Shown: positions 17,863 to 27,454 of the stretch, one piece after another
Layout of the letters: the number at the start of each line of letters is the position of its first letter
How positions within the stretch are numbered: the first letter of the stretch is position 1
Source: Granulicella tundricola MP5ACTX9
GTDB taxonomy: Bacteria > Acidobacteriota > Terriglobia > Terriglobales > Acidobacteriaceae
Assembly (NCBI RefSeq): GCF_000178975.2
Contig: NC_015064.1
Coordinates: forward strand, 1,922,001-1,986,000
DNA: 64,000 nucleotides
Reading direction: 5' to 3'
Program-made: the position numbers and the translations under genes
The notes under the pieces: generated by a model
What the model saw: the letters and a program-made list of their open reading frames with translations, nothing else
What the model was told of the DNA's origin: nothing
The model's database searches: none

Positions 17863-19464
17863 GAAGTAGAGGAAGGTGGCCTTCGGGTTCAGGACTACGA
17901 GGACGGCGAAGAAGAGGATTGCCATGACGACGGCCCAAGGGATGGTGGGAGACCAGCGGAGGGTGGGGAAGAAGCGCGGGGCGGGGTCCCGGAGGATGGT
18001 TGGTGTGGTTCCGAGGCTGGGGGCTGAGGACTCCTGGCCTAGTATCTGCTGGGTGTTGGGCATGAACCAGACGACGGGGAAGAGGGCAAAGGCGAGAGTG
18101 CCTTCAAGCAGACTGCCGAGGGAGCCTGTGCCGTGGGCTCCGGCTAGATCGTGCAGGAAGGTGATGGCTGCGTGCATGGACTCCGACCGGAAGAAGATGA
18201 GGGCGAAGGCTACCTGGAGATAGACGCCGATCATCATGGCGAGACGTTGTATGCTTTTGGGCTCGGGTGGGGCGGGAGCGTTGTGGATGCGCTGGCGGAA
18301 GTGTCGCCAGGCCTGGTTGGCGATGAGGTAGATGCCGTGGATGAGGCCGAAGATGACGAACTGCAGACCGGCCCCGTGCCAGAGGCCGGTAAGGAGCATG
18401 GTGACGAGGGTGGGGTAGGCGACCATCGAGGTGAAACCGGCTGGTGTGGTGAGGGCCTTGCGGGAGATCTTCTTGCCAGTGGCGGAACGACGGCGCTGCA
18501 CGCCAAGGAGAAGCGGGTTGTAGAGGTAGAGGGTAATGTAGCGGGTGAGGGTCATATGCCAGCGCTGCCAGTACTCGGTGACGCTGGTGGCTTTGTAGGG
18601 GGAGTCGAAGTTGAGGGGGAAGCGGATGGAGAAGATGCGGGCGAGGCCCAGGGCCATGTCGGAGTAGCCGGAGAAATCGAAGTAAAGCTGCATGGAGTAG
18701 ACGATGAGGCCGGTCCATGCGGAGGTGGCGGTGAGGGAGCCGAAGTGGGAGAAGGCGAGGTCGGCGGTGGGGGAGAGCTGGTCTGCGATGAGGACCTTTT
18801 TTGCCAGTCCCATGAGAAACCAGGTAAGGCCGAGGGAGACGTCGGCTGCTTTGAGGGAGAATTGGCGGGATGGGGGGACGGGGGTGAGAGCTTCATCCAA
18901 GTTCGCTGCCTGGTCTTCCGGGAGGATCTTGCCGAACTGCGGCATCATCTCCTTGTGGTGAAGAATTGGGCCGGCGATGAGATGAGGGAAGAAAGTGACG
19001 AAAAGGAGATAAGAGAGGAAGTCCTGGCGCTCGGCCTGGCCCTGGGCGAGATCGACGAGGTAGGAGATCTGGGTGAAGGTGAAGAATGAGATTCCAAGAG
19101 GCAGAAGGATGGGGTGGGGAGCGATGTGGGTGAGGTGGAACGTGTTGAGGAGAAGAACGGATTTATAGAGGTACTTGAAGTAGAAGAGGGCGAGAAGGTT
19201 GAGGCTTATGCCGGCGGCGAGTAACTGCTTGCGGCGGGTGGAATCCTCCGGTGCCGCGGAGATGATGCGAGCGGCGAGATAGTTGATGAGGATGGAGCCG
19301 AGAAGGAAGAGAACGAAGATGGGGTTCCAGGCGGCGTAGAAGACGACCGAGGCAAGGGCGAGCCACGCGATGACGGGGCGTCGGCCGTATCGTCCGAGGA
19401 GATGGAAGCCGAGCATGGTGATCGGCAGAAAGACGAAGATGAATTTGAGTGAGTTGAAGAGCAT
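17854..19464 (-). CDS. MBOAT-family O-acyltransferase
   Basis: Multi-pass membrane acyltransferase of the AlgI/DltB/PatA type, which passes an acyl (usually acetyl) group across the inner membrane for modification of an exopolysaccharide or wall polymer. The 536 residues hold about ten hydrophobic segments, the family motif TEYWQRWHMTLTRYI with His303, and the catalytic LWHGAGLQFVIFGLIHG with His363. A Pro/Ser-rich soluble segment lies near 480-500. The partner SGNH-like gene is upstream, 74 bp away in the same direction. The acceptor is unknown: no glycosyltransferases are adjacent. Confidence 0.9.
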   Translation of the reverse strand: MLFNSLKFIFVFLPITMLGFHLLGRYGRRPVIAWLALASVVFYAAWNPIFVLFLLGSILINYLAARIISAAPEDSTRRKQLLAAGISLNLLALFYFKYLYKSVLLLNTFHLTHIAPHPILLPLGISFFTFTQISYLVDLAQGQAERQDFLSYLLFVTFFPHLIAGPILHHKEMMPQFGKILPEDQAANLDEALTPVPPSRQFSLKAADVSLGLTWFLMGLAKKVLIADQLSPTADLAFSHFGSLTATSAWTGLIVYSMQLYFDFSGYSDMALGLARIFSIRFPLNFDSPYKATSVTEYWQRWHMTLTRYITLYLYNPLLLGVQRRRSATGKKISRKALTTPAGFTSMVAYPTLVTMLLTGLWHGAGLQFVIFGLIHGIYLIANQAWRHFRQRIHNAPAPPEPKSIQRLAMMIGVYLQVAFALIFFRSESMHAAITFLHDLAGAHGTGSLGSLLEGTLAFALFPVVWFMPNTQQILGQESSAPSLGTTPTILRDPAPRFFPTLRWSPTIPWAVVMAILFFAVLVVLNPKATFLYFQF

Positions 19465-19538
19465 GTGCTGGTCTTGTGGGAGAGGCCCGGGTGCTCTCTG
19501 TGGAGGTGGGTCGGGTGGGATGGGACGATGGCGCGGGG

Positions 19539-20759
19539 TTAGATCAGGCCTGGGATGGAGAGTGTTCCGTCTTCAGAGGGGAGGGTTGGGGTGATTTCAA
19601 AGGGGGCTACGTCCGGGGGGAAGATGAGGACGTCGTAACCGGGGGAACTGAACTTCGGGGTTGACTTGCGGGGAGTGCGGTGTAGACGGAGGTGGACTCG
19701 GCGGAGGAAGGCGACCATATGCGTGGGCGGAACGCGATCGTCAATGGATGGATTGCGGTTGGCTACCGTGTTGAGTTCCCCGGCGATAAGGGTGGAGACG
19801 ACCTCTGAACCACGGGCGGTGTAGTGGCGGCCATCATTGAAGAGGCCTATGGGGAGCGGCAGGAGCGAGTTGCTGGTGACACCATCGAGCTGGGCGGAGT
19901 AGGCGGCTAGGTTTTCATCGCAAGAAGGAATTGGGGCTACGTTGACAAGGACTACACCAGCGTTGCGGGCGTAGCCTTCGCGGTAGTCGGCGACGAGGTT
20001 GCGGGAGAAGGCGGCCTGGGCTGGATCGTTGGAGATAAGGGACATCGCGGGTTCGCAGCTCTTACGGGCTGGGCTGGGCGGGGTGAAGAAGCCGTTGCGA
20101 ACGGTGACTGAATCCTCATCAGGACGGAGATGTGTGGTGTGGAACCATGCGTCCTTGATGGCGTACCAGGCGGTGAAGCCTATGGCGTACCCAGCGAAGG
20201 CGATGGATTCCTGCGGGTGCGAGAGGAGGACGTCGCGGGCCTGCTGAGGGGTCCCGTGGCGGAGGAGCTCGAGCAGGCCTTCCGCGTAGATGGTCTGGTG
20301 CCAAGCGTGATTCTCGGACTGGAAGTCGTCCGGGGAGAGTTGCACGAGGAGGACGCGGGGTTTGCCGTTCTGGGCGAGATAGTGATTGAGCGTCAGGTTA
20401 TTGGTGACGGCGAGGACGGCGTTTGTGACGGCGATGTTGCAGGTGCGGAAGCCCGTGTGGTTTTCGACGACCTCAGGATCGATGCCGGTCATGGCTGTGG
20501 AGTCGCCGTAGACGAGGACGTCACAGTCACGGTCATGGATGTCGAAGATGGCGTCGTTGGAGCGGACCCAGACACTGGCTCCATGGTGGAGGAAGAAGTT
20601 GGAGCGGCCAAGCTGGATGAATGCCGGAATGGCAAGGATGGGAATGAGGACTACGGTAAGGCAATAGTGAAGAAGACGCCTGGGGGACGAGGTTGCAGTG
20701 ATCGAATCGGCGGCGGTAGTCGCGTTGGGAAAGGTGCTCGGGTCGATGGATGAACTCAT
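19539..20759 (-). CDS. SGNH-fold acyltransferase partner (AlgJ/AlgX/DltD-like), membrane anchored
   Basis: 406-residue protein with one N-terminal membrane segment (about 31-50) and the rest outside the cytoplasm. The SGNH block I motif is VYGDSTAM with nucleophile Ser87, and block V is Asp309-Gly-Arg-His312 in FNDGRHYTARGSE, so the catalytic triad is complete. Pairing with the MBOAT gene 74 bp downstream fits a two-step O-acylation system in which the MBOAT protein delivers and this protein transfers the acyl group. The C-terminal 60 residues (RRVHLRLHRTPRK onward) are not recognisable. Upstream is an 18-bp palindrome. Confidence 0.75.
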   Translation of the reverse strand: MSSSIDPSTFPNATTAADSITATSSPRRLLHYCLTVVLIPILAIPAFIQLGRSNFFLHHGASVWVRSNDAIFDIHDRDCDVLVYGDSTAMTGIDPEVVENHTGFRTCNIAVTNAVLAVTNNLTLNHYLAQNGKPRVLLVQLSPDDFQSENHAWHQTIYAEGLLELLRHGTPQQARDVLLSHPQESIAFAGYAIGFTAWYAIKDAWFHTTHLRPDEDSVTVRNGFFTPPSPARKSCEPAMSLISNDPAQAAFSRNLVADYREGYARNAGVVLVNVAPIPSCDENLAAYSAQLDGVTSNSLLPLPIGLFNDGRHYTARGSEVVSTLIAGELNTVANRNPSIDDRVPPTHMVAFLRRVHLRLHRTPRKSTPKFSSPGYDVLIFPPDVAPFEITPTLPSEDGTLSIPGLI

Positions 20760-20769
20760 GAAGGAATCA

Positions 20770-20787
20770 GGTTAGCAATTGCTTACC
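20770..20787. promoter_or_regulatory. Near-perfect palindrome upstream of the SGNH/MBOAT genes
   Basis: GGTTAGCAATTGCTTACC is symmetric except for one base pair, 10 bp before the start codon at 20759. The position suggests an operator overlapping the ribosome-binding or early transcribed region. No regulator can be assigned. The remaining 20788-20930 shows nothing else clear. Confidence 0.4.
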
Positions 20788-20930
20788 AAGTGGAACGCGG
20801 CCAGAGGCTGCCGAGTCAAAAGTTTATTGTATCCAAGCATTTGCGTGGAGCATCGTTGCTGAGAACGTTACACCATCTATGGACGGATGAGAGATGAAAT
20901 TGGGTTACCTGCCCTGTGGAACGCTGAGGC

Positions 20931-21800
20931 TTATCTCAGGAAGGAACCTATTTCAGTGGCCGCGTTGCGAAGGGGCGTGAGGAAGTGGGTCTGCATGTCA
21001 AAGACGGGGAGGCGGGGGGCGTTGCCGGAGAGATTGACGGTAGCGACGACTCGGCCATTGGGGGCGTAAACGGGGACCGCGAGGGAACGGAGGCCTACTT
21101 CGAGCTCCTGGTCGACGAGAGCGTAGCCGAGGCGGCGGACGCTGCGGAGAGCGAGACGGAGCTTGTCGACGGTGGTGATGGTGCGGGTGGTGTGGGGGAT
21201 GAGATCGACGCGGGCGAGGTATTGCTCAAGCTGGTCCGGGGGGAGATACGCCAGCAGGACGCGGCCCATGGAGGTGCAGTAGGCAGGGAGGCGGGATCCG
21301 ATGTGTAGGTCTACGGCCATGACTCGGCTGGCGACCTGGGTGCGGGCAATGTAGACGATGTCGTCACCGTCGAGCGTGGCAACTGAGAAGGACTCGCGGA
21401 AGGTGGAAGACATGCGCTCTAAGACAGGCTGGGCGGAGGTGGAGAGGGTGGATGAGGTGGTGTAGGTATGGGAGAGCGAGAGCATGCGCGGACGGAGGGA
21501 GTAGCGCTGGCCGTCTTCTGCGCCCGCGAAACCGAGCTTGGTGAGGGTGTAGAGGCAGCGACGGACGGCGGCGCGAGAGAGGCCGGTTTTGACCGAGAGC
21601 TGCGAGATGGTCATCTGGGGGCTCTGCTGGGTGAAGGCCTGGATGACGATGAGACCGCGTGCGAGCGAGGTCATGAAGTTTGGATCGCCCTGGTAGATGT
21701 CCAGGCTGGAGGCTGGGGTGGGGCGGGGCGCTGCGGGAGGGGCGGCGGGGGCATCTTTTCCGAGAGCGGGGGGTGGTGCAAGGCGGGACGAGAGTGGCAT
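20931..21800 (-). CDS. IclR-family transcriptional regulator (PcaR/PobR-like)
   Basis: 289-residue regulator. An N-terminal Pro/Ala-rich tail of about 40 residues precedes the winged helix (about 48-110, LSVKTGLSRAAVRRCLYTLTKLGFA) and the IclR effector domain (about 120-285, with RESFSVATLDGDDIVYIARTQ and GYALVDQELEVGLRSLAVPV). The pattern resembles the PcaR/PcaU/PobR branch that senses aromatic acids, but no aromatic catabolic gene is near. The ATG at 21800 follows GGAGGAGG by 10 bp; a longer frame to 21899 is not needed. Divergent from pgi. Confidence 0.9.
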   Translation of the reverse strand: MPLSSRLAPPPALGKDAPAAPPAAPRPTPASSLDIYQGDPNFMTSLARGLIVIQAFTQQSPQMTISQLSVKTGLSRAAVRRCLYTLTKLGFAGAEDGQRYSLRPRMLSLSHTYTTSSTLSTSAQPVLERMSSTFRESFSVATLDGDDIVYIARTQVASRVMAVDLHIGSRLPAYCTSMGRVLLAYLPPDQLEQYLARVDLIPHTTRTITTVDKLRLALRSVRRLGYALVDQELEVGLRSLAVPVYAPNGRVVATVNLSGNAPRLPVFDMQTHFLTPLRNAATEIGSFLR

Positions 21801-21872
21801 TGGTTCAATCCTCCTCCGTCGGTTACGCGGCCACCAATGGCCGTGTGCGATAGACGGACTATTACTACGATA

Positions 21873-21892
21873 AACGCACGGACATGTGCGTT
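21873..21892. promoter_or_regulatory. Inverted repeat between iclR-type gene and pgi
   Basis: AACGCAC (21873-21879) and GTGCGTT (21886-21892) are perfect 7-bp arms around a 6-bp spacer, 73 bp upstream of the IclR start and 114 bp upstream of pgi. IclR proteins commonly bind such a site in front of their own divergent gene, so this is a candidate operator. Confidence 0.45.
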
Positions 21893-22005
21893 GCAACATG
21901 CGATGGCGAATGGCGGGGTTAGAGATGAAATGTGGGAGTCATGTAATCGGCATCCGAATCAACTAGAGTGTTAGTTCTGAAGAGTTCGAAAAAGGAGATT
22001 TAGGA

Positions 22006-23640
22006 ATGGCGATCAAGACAGACGTGTCACCGTTGGGACAGCGTTCGGCCTGGCAGGCGTTGAAGAAGCATCATGCGGAGATTGGCAAGAAGCACATGAG
22101 CGAGCTATTCGCGGAAGATGGCTCACGCGGGGAGCGGTATACGGCTGAGGCCGGTGGAATCTTTCTGGATTACTCGAAGAACCGCGTGAATGACGAGACG
22201 CTGAAGCTGCTGGTGCAGCTTGCGGAGGAGTCCGGGCTGAAGGCGCGGACCGAGGCCATGTTCACGGGCGAGAAGATCAACATCACGGAGAATCGGGCTG
22301 TGCTGCATGTTGCGCTGCGTGCGCCGAAGAGCGAGTCGATTGTGGTGGATGGTGAGGATGTCGTTCCAGCGGTGCATGAGGTGCTGGAGAAGATGTCGGG
22401 ATTTGCGGATAAGATCCGCAGCGGCGAGTGGAAGGGACATACCGGTAAGAAGATCAAGAACATTGTGAACATTGGGATCGGTGGGTCTGATCTTGGGCCG
22501 GTGATGGCCTACGAGGCGCTCAAACATTACAGCCAACGAGATCTGACGTTCCGTTTTGTCTCGAACGTAGATGGCACGGATTTTGCTGAGGCTGTACAGG
22601 ATCTCGAGGCTGACGAGACGTTGTTCCTGGTGGCATCGAAGACGTTTACGACGCTGGAGACGATGACGAACGCTCATTCGGCTCGGGACTGGGCACTCGA
22701 TTCTTTGAAGGATGATTCGGCTGTGGCGAAGCACTTCGTCGCGATTTCGACCAATGCGAAAGAGGTTGGGAAGTTCGGCATCGACACGGCGAATATGTTT
22801 GGGTTCTGGGACTGGGTGGGTGGACGGTACTCAATGGATTCGGCGATTGGACTCTCGACGATGATTGCGATTGGGCCGGATAACTTCATGGCTATGCTGG
22901 GTGGGTTCCATGACATGGACGTCCACTTCCGGACAACACCGCTGGAGAAGAATCTGCCGGTGCTGATGGGGCTCCTGACGGTCTGGTATACGGACTTCTT
23001 CGACGCGCAGACGATGGCGGTTCTGCCGTATGAGCAGTATCTGAAGCGGTTTCCGGCTTATCTGCAGCAGTTGACGATGGAGTCGAACGGAAAGCATGTC
23101 ACGCTGAGTGGCGAGCATGTGGAGACGGAGACGGGGCCTATCTACTGGGGAGAGCCGGGGACGAATGGGCAGCACTCGTTCTACCAGCTGATCCACCAGG
23201 GGACACGGTTGATTCCGTGTGACTTCATCGGGTTCTACAAGGGGCTCAATCCGCTGGGACGGCACCATGACATGCTGATGGCGAACGTGTTCGCGCAGGC
23301 TGAGGCGCTGGCGTTCGGCAAGACTGCGGAGCAGGTGAAGGCTGAAGGTGTTGCTGCTGAGCTGGTGCCGCACAAGGTGTTCGAGGGGAATCGGCCTTCC
23401 AACACGATCCTGGCGGATCAGCTTACGCCTGCTGTTCTGGGTAAGCTCGTCGCGCTTTATGAGCATGCTGTGTTTACGCAGGGTGTTGTGTGGGGGATTG
23501 ATTCGTTTGATCAGTGGGGGGTGGAGCTGGGTAAGGTGCTGGCGACTCGCATCCTGGGGGAGATTGAGGGTGCGGATGGGCCGAAGGGGCATGACTCTTC
23601 TACGACGAGCCTGATTGAGAGGTATCGGGCGAACAAGTAG
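22006..23640 (+). CDS. pgi: Glucose-6-phosphate isomerase
   Basis: Interconverts glucose 6-phosphate and fructose 6-phosphate in the cytoplasm. The 544-residue length is typical of the long bacterial/eukaryotic type. Visible landmarks are [18 protein letters not shown], the sugar-phosphate loop [12 protein letters not shown], signature [20 protein letters not shown], the catalytic Glu region [16 protein letters not shown], and near the C terminus [15 protein letters not shown]. The ribosome binding site is AAAGGAGA 7 bp before ATG. A peroxiredoxin-like gene follows 13 bp downstream. Confidence 0.97.
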   Translation: MAIKTDVSPLGQRSAWQALKKHHAEIGKKHMSELFAEDGSRGERYTAEAGGIFLDYSKNRVNDETLKLLVQLAEESGLKARTEAMFTGEKINITENRAVLHVALRAPKSESIVVDGEDVVPAVHEVLEKMSGFADKIRSGEWKGHTGKKIKNIVNIGIGGSDLGPVMAYEALKHYSQRDLTFRFVSNVDGTDFAEAVQDLEADETLFLVASKTFTTLETMTNAHSARDWALDSLKDDSAVAKHFVAISTNAKEVGKFGIDTANMFGFWDWVGGRYSMDSAIGLSTMIAIGPDNFMAMLGGFHDMDVHFRTTPLEKNLPVLMGLLTVWYTDFFDAQTMAVLPYEQYLKRFPAYLQQLTMESNGKHVTLSGEHVETETGPIYWGEPGTNGQHSFYQLIHQGTRLIPCDFIGFYKGLNPLGRHHDMLMANVFAQAEALAFGKTAEQVKAEGVAAELVPHKVFEGNRPSNTILADQLTPAVLGKLVALYEHAVFTQGVVWGIDSFDQWGVELGKVLATRILGEIEGADGPKGHDSSTTSLIERYRANK

Positions 23641-23653
23641 GATGGAGGGAGTG

Positions 23654-24316
23654 ATGTCTCTTCAGGATCAACTCGATGTAATTACGGCTCGGACACGGCA
23701 GCTGGTGCAGGCGGACCGGCTGGCCGTGTCGGAGCAGGCGGCTGCGGAGCTTTTTGCGACTGGGATTGAGGATTCGATCCTGGAGGTGGGGGCGGTGGCT
23801 CCCTCGTTCGCGTTGACGGATGCCAGTACTGGGAAGCTCGTCAAGTCTGAGGATCTGTTGGCCCTGGGGCCGGTGGTTTTGAAGTTCTTCCGGGGGCGGT
23901 GGGACCCTTACTGTGTGACGGAGTTGGAGACCTGGCGGGAACTCTATCCTGAGGTTCGGGATCGTGGGGCGATCCTGGTGGCTGTCTCGCCGCAGACGAA
24001 GCGGCAGAACGACTTTGCTGTGCAGCAGCATGGACTTAGTTTTCCGGTGCTGGCTGATCCCGGGTGCGAGGTGGCGGAGCGGTTCGGGATTGCTTATACC
24101 GTTCCGGTTCCGGCACGGAACTACTACCGGTCTATTTTGGTGAATATTCCTTTTGCGAATGCGGGGCTGAACTACGACACGGCCAGCGAGGAGTCGTGGC
24201 GGCTGCCGCTGCCGGCGCTCTACCTGATCGGTCAGGATGGGCTGGTGCGGTTCGCGGAGGCTCATGCCGATCCACGGGTTCGTCCGGAGCCTGCGGATCT
24301 GCTTTCGCTGCTTTAG
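23654..24316 (+). CDS. AhpC/TSA-family peroxiredoxin-like protein
   Basis: Thioredoxin-fold protein of 220 residues, probably a thiol peroxidase. The domain spans about residues 45-210 (VGAVAPSFALTDASTGKLV). The conserved site reads FFRGRWDPYCVTEL: Cys87 aligns with the peroxidatic Cys of AhpC (VCPTEL), while the first Cys of the usual WCPYC form is Asp84. So peroxidase chemistry is possible but any CXXC redox pair is lost. I chose ATG 23654 because GGAGGGAG sits directly upstream; an ATG at 23642 is also in frame. Cotranscribed with pgi. Confidence 0.85.
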   Translation: MSLQDQLDVITARTRQLVQADRLAVSEQAAAELFATGIEDSILEVGAVAPSFALTDASTGKLVKSEDLLALGPVVLKFFRGRWDPYCVTELETWRELYPEVRDRGAILVAVSPQTKRQNDFAVQQHGLSFPVLADPGCEVAERFGIAYTVPVPARNYYRSILVNIPFANAGLNYDTASEESWRLPLPALYLIGQDGLVRFAEAHADPRVRPEPADLLSLL

Positions 24317-24675
24317 GGGTGCCCCCCACCCCCCGGTCAAAGTATCCAAAGTCTTCATTCGATTGAAGTTAGGTCTGGACTTGGTGCGGGAGGTCGCTGT
24401 CTACAGGGGATGGTGCCTGTAAAGTCCTCTCTTCACAGGGGTTAGGTGTGATGAGTCGGGTGATTTTGGTTTCTTTGAGTGTAGTTAAATTGTACCGGAT
24501 CCGGGTGGGTGAATACCCCAGTTATTTTTTGGGGCTAAGTAGCTTGGAATGTTAGGTTTGCGGGGAGTTTGGAGAGCCTGGGGGCTTGACACGCGGATTT
24601 GCTGGTGTTTTTGAGGGTGTTTGGGGGCGGGACGGTGAAGATTTTCGACTTTGAGTTCCCGAAATGGGAACGGCC
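24317..24675 (+). repeat. Dispersed intergenic element, copy A
   Basis: Begins right after the peroxiredoxin stop with GTGCCCCCCACCCCCC, then AAAGTCTTCATTCGATTG and GTTAGGTCTGGACTTGG, a variable middle, TTAAATTGTACCGG with GAATACCCCA, then GGGGGCTTGACACGCGG, GCTGGTGTTTTTGAG, and finally TTCCCGAAATGGGAACGG. The same ordered blocks occur at 31190-31470 and 52070-52385 in the same orientation. No coding potential is convincing. Confidence 0.75.
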
Positions 24676-24677
24676 GT

Positions 24678-25028
24678 CTAGTGGTGGGTAGGTTGGCTCG
24701 GTGGTTTCGAGATCGGGGGTGTGAAGAAGACGCCGACGATATAGATGTCTTTGCCATCGGGGGTCTTGGGGCGAGGCGCGAAGATTCCGGCTATCCCACC
24801 GCTTGAGGGGAGGATGGGCTGGGAGAGTTCGAGGCCGGTTTCAATGGGCACGTTGACGAGGCCTGCGGTACCGGTGGCGGGATAGTGGTATTGGCCGTCC
24901 GAGCTTCTGGGGGCGGTCATGAGGACATAGGTGCCGGCATGGGCGAGGATACCGCCGTTGAAGGTGGCGAGATTGAGCGACTTATCGACGTGGAGAAGCG
25001 ACTCCCCGATCGGTGCAAAGATTCCCAT
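24678..25028 (-). CDS. Small protein of unknown function
   Basis: 116 residues without signal peptide or membrane segment. The sequence is rich in Gly, Pro and small residues (for example GTYVLMTAPRSSDGQYHYPATG, written here as its two halves GTYVLMTAPRSS and DGQYHYPATG) and suggests a beta-rich fold. I recognise no family. A purine-rich AGGGGGAC lies 5 bp before the ATG. It is convergent with the peroxiredoxin gene, with repeat element A between them. It could be a real small gene or a remnant. Confidence 0.5.
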   Translation of the reverse strand: MGIFAPIGESLLHVDKSLNLATFNGGILAHAGTYVLMTAPRSSDGQYHYPATGTAGLVNVPIETGLELSQPILPSSGGIAGIFAPRPKTPDGKDIYIVGVFFTPPISKPPSQPTHH

Positions 25029-25208
25029 CGTGTCCCCCTGCTGGTGAGTGGTCAGGCTGGCTGGCTTTGGATTTCAGGATGACGATAACACCGGGGCGGC
25101 GTGGGGGTGGGATTAAATTGTCAGCGTCTATCGAAAAAACCATACGGGAATGACCCAGGCAGGAATGAGCCAGGCGGGCCTTGCCTTCTCAAGGGGGAGT
25201 CGGGGCGG

Positions 25209-27386
25209 CTAGTAAGCCGCCATATCCGCCATGGCCCGATATAGATCCTCAGGTTGCGGCAGGATCGCATCCTCAAGAATGGGCTGGTAGGCCACGAAGG
25301 TATCCATGGCCGCGACGCGGCGCACCGGGGCGTCGAGGTCGTCAAAGAGTTCTTCCCCGATGCGTGCGGCTATCTCCGCGCCGTAGCCCCAGCTCTTCAT
25401 GTCCTCGTGCGCGACGATGACCTTGCTGGTCTTCCTGACGGACTTGGCGATGGCTTCCCAATCGTAGGGGGCGAGCGAGCGGAGGTCGATCAGTTCGACG
25501 TCGATTCCGGTCTCACGATGCAGCTTGACGGCCGCCTGCAAGGCTCGGGGGATGACCGCACCGTAGGTGATGACGGTCAGATCCTTACCGGGTCGGACGA
25601 TTTTGGCTTTGCCGAAGGGAATCGCAAACTCCGGCCCCGGGTACATGGCCCGCCCGAAGGTCTCGCGGTAAAGGCGCTTGTGTTCGAGAAAGAGCACGGG
25701 GTCATCGCAGCGGATAGCGGTGCGGAGGAGGCCGATGGCGTCGAGGGCGTTGGACGGCATGACGATCCTCACGCCGGGCGTGTGGGTGAAGATGCTTTCA
25801 CCGGATTGCGAATGGTAGATGGATCCGCCGGTGAGGTAGCCGCCGATGGGCACGCGCATGACGAGCGGGCAGGAGAAATCGCCGTTGGAGCGCCAGCGGA
25901 TGAGCGCGAGTTCATTGCGCATCTGATGCATGGCGGGCCAGATGTAGTCGAAGAACTGGATTTCGACGACTGGCTTCATGCCGCGGACGGCCATTCCGAT
26001 GGCTCGGCCAACGATATTGGCCTCAGCGAGCGGGGAGTTCCAGACGCGGTCCGAGCCGAACTCGACCTGGAGGCCGGCGGTGAGCTTGAAGACGCCGCCC
26101 TTGCCCTTGACCTTGGGATCGAGGAGGGCTTCGGCGCGGGTGGCGTCGGCTACGTCCTCGCCAAAGACCACGATGCGCTGATCGCGGCGCATCTCGTCGC
26201 GGAGGCAGGTGTTGATGAGGTCGGCCATGGTGCGCTCGGTGGGGTCGTCACTGGGCGCGGGCTCGGTGGCGAAGCGGGCGTCCGTGCAGCTCAGGTCTTC
26301 GGAGTACTGGTGTTTGAGGATCGAGTCGACGGTGGGGAGGGCGGCGGCGACTGCGACGTCGGCGGCCTGCTGGACTTCGAGATCGACCTTGCGCTCGAGG
26401 GCGTTGATGCCGTCGGCGTCGAGGATGCCTTCGCGCATGAGCCAGACCTGCATGCGGGAGATGGGGTCGCGCAGGGCGTCTGCCTGGAGTTCAGCCTGGG
26501 AACGGTAGAGGCGCTCGTCGTCACTGAGGGAGTGGGAGTACGGGCGGACGACGTGGCCGTGGACCAGCGCAGGGCCGTGGCCGGCGCGGCAGTAGGCGAC
26601 TGCCTCAGTCATTGCGTTGTAGCAGGCGATGGGGTCGGTGCCGTCGATCTCCGCGAAGTGGAAGTTGGGGAAGTTGGCGATCAGGCGCGAGATGTTGCCG
26701 CCGGGGGTGTTGGCCTCGACCGGCGTGGAGATGGCATAGCCATTGTCTTCAACAACATAGACGACGGGGAGCTTGCCGTTGGAGGCGGTGTTAAGCGACT
26801 CCCAGAACTCGCCCTGGCTGGTGGAGCCTTCGCCGATGGAGACGTAGACGACTTCGTCGCCGTGGAATTTTACGTTCTTGAACTCGCGGTAGTCGCCGTC
26901 GACCTTGGCGGCGGACTCGGGATGCTGGGAGAAATAACGGCCGGCTTCAGCGCAGCCGATGGCGTGGAGGCACTGGGTTGCTGTTGAGGATGAAGGAGTT
27001 ACGATGTTCAGTTTGCTGCTGGACCAATGCGAGGGCATCTGGCGGCCACCGCTGGCGGGGTCGGCGGCGGCTCCTACGGCCTGGAGGAGCTGTTCTTCTG
27101 CTGTGTTGCCTAGTGCGAGGCAGATTGCGCGGTCGCGGTAGTACGGGAAAAACCAATCATATGAAGGCTTTAGCGCCATTCCTGCAGCTACCAGTAGAGC
27201 TTCATGGCCAGCGCAGGAGATCTGGAAGAAGATCTTCTGCTGGCGCTTGAGGACGATCTCCCGGTCGTCGACGCGGCGGGAGAGATACATGAGCCGGTAG
27301 AACTCAATAAGTTGCTCATTCGACAGGGGATACTTTCCTGCCGTCTCCTGCCTGGTGGCGAGTGCACCCTCCGTCTGACGTGCCAT
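25209..27386 (-). CDS. Fused E1 alpha-beta subunit of a 2-oxoacid dehydrogenase
   Basis: Thiamine-diphosphate enzyme that decarboxylates a 2-oxoacid (branched-chain or pyruvate type) and passes the acyl group to a lipoyl E2. Residues about 20-340 are the alpha part, with [16 protein letters not shown], the phosphorylation-loop region RQMPSHWSS, and the cofactor motif [15 protein letters not shown] ending at NGYAIS. Residues about 385-720 are the beta part ([41 protein letters not shown], then the transketolase C domain). In many bacteria these are two genes; here one 725-residue chain. GGAG precedes the ATG. No E2 or E3 gene is nearby. Confidence 0.92.
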   Translation of the reverse strand: MARQTEGALATRQETAGKYPLSNEQLIEFYRLMYLSRRVDDREIVLKRQQKIFFQISCAGHEALLVAAGMALKPSYDWFFPYYRDRAICLALGNTAEEQLLQAVGAAADPASGGRQMPSHWSSSKLNIVTPSSSTATQCLHAIGCAEAGRYFSQHPESAAKVDGDYREFKNVKFHGDEVVYVSIGEGSTSQGEFWESLNTASNGKLPVVYVVEDNGYAISTPVEANTPGGNISRLIANFPNFHFAEIDGTDPIACYNAMTEAVAYCRAGHGPALVHGHVVRPYSHSLSDDERLYRSQAELQADALRDPISRMQVWLMREGILDADGINALERKVDLEVQQAADVAVAAALPTVDSILKHQYSEDLSCTDARFATEPAPSDDPTERTMADLINTCLRDEMRRDQRIVVFGEDVADATRAEALLDPKVKGKGGVFKLTAGLQVEFGSDRVWNSPLAEANIVGRAIGMAVRGMKPVVEIQFFDYIWPAMHQMRNELALIRWRSNGDFSCPLVMRVPIGGYLTGGSIYHSQSGESIFTHTPGVRIVMPSNALDAIGLLRTAIRCDDPVLFLEHKRLYRETFGRAMYPGPEFAIPFGKAKIVRPGKDLTVITYGAVIPRALQAAVKLHRETGIDVELIDLRSLAPYDWEAIAKSVRKTSKVIVAHEDMKSWGYGAEIAARIGEELFDDLDAPVRRVAAMDTFVAYQPILEDAILPQPEDLYRAMADMAAY

Positions 27387-27454
27387 GCGTGAAACTCCTT
27401 CTCCCCATGTTTACCATTTTTGAGCAAAACCTGTCGTTTTGGAGGTGTTTGTAC

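Noticed and set aside
25254..26987. 577-codon plus-strand frame opposite the E1 gene
   Set aside because: Composition is that of an antisense shadow (Gly, Val, Asp, Glu-rich), and the opposite frame has clear E1 motifs.
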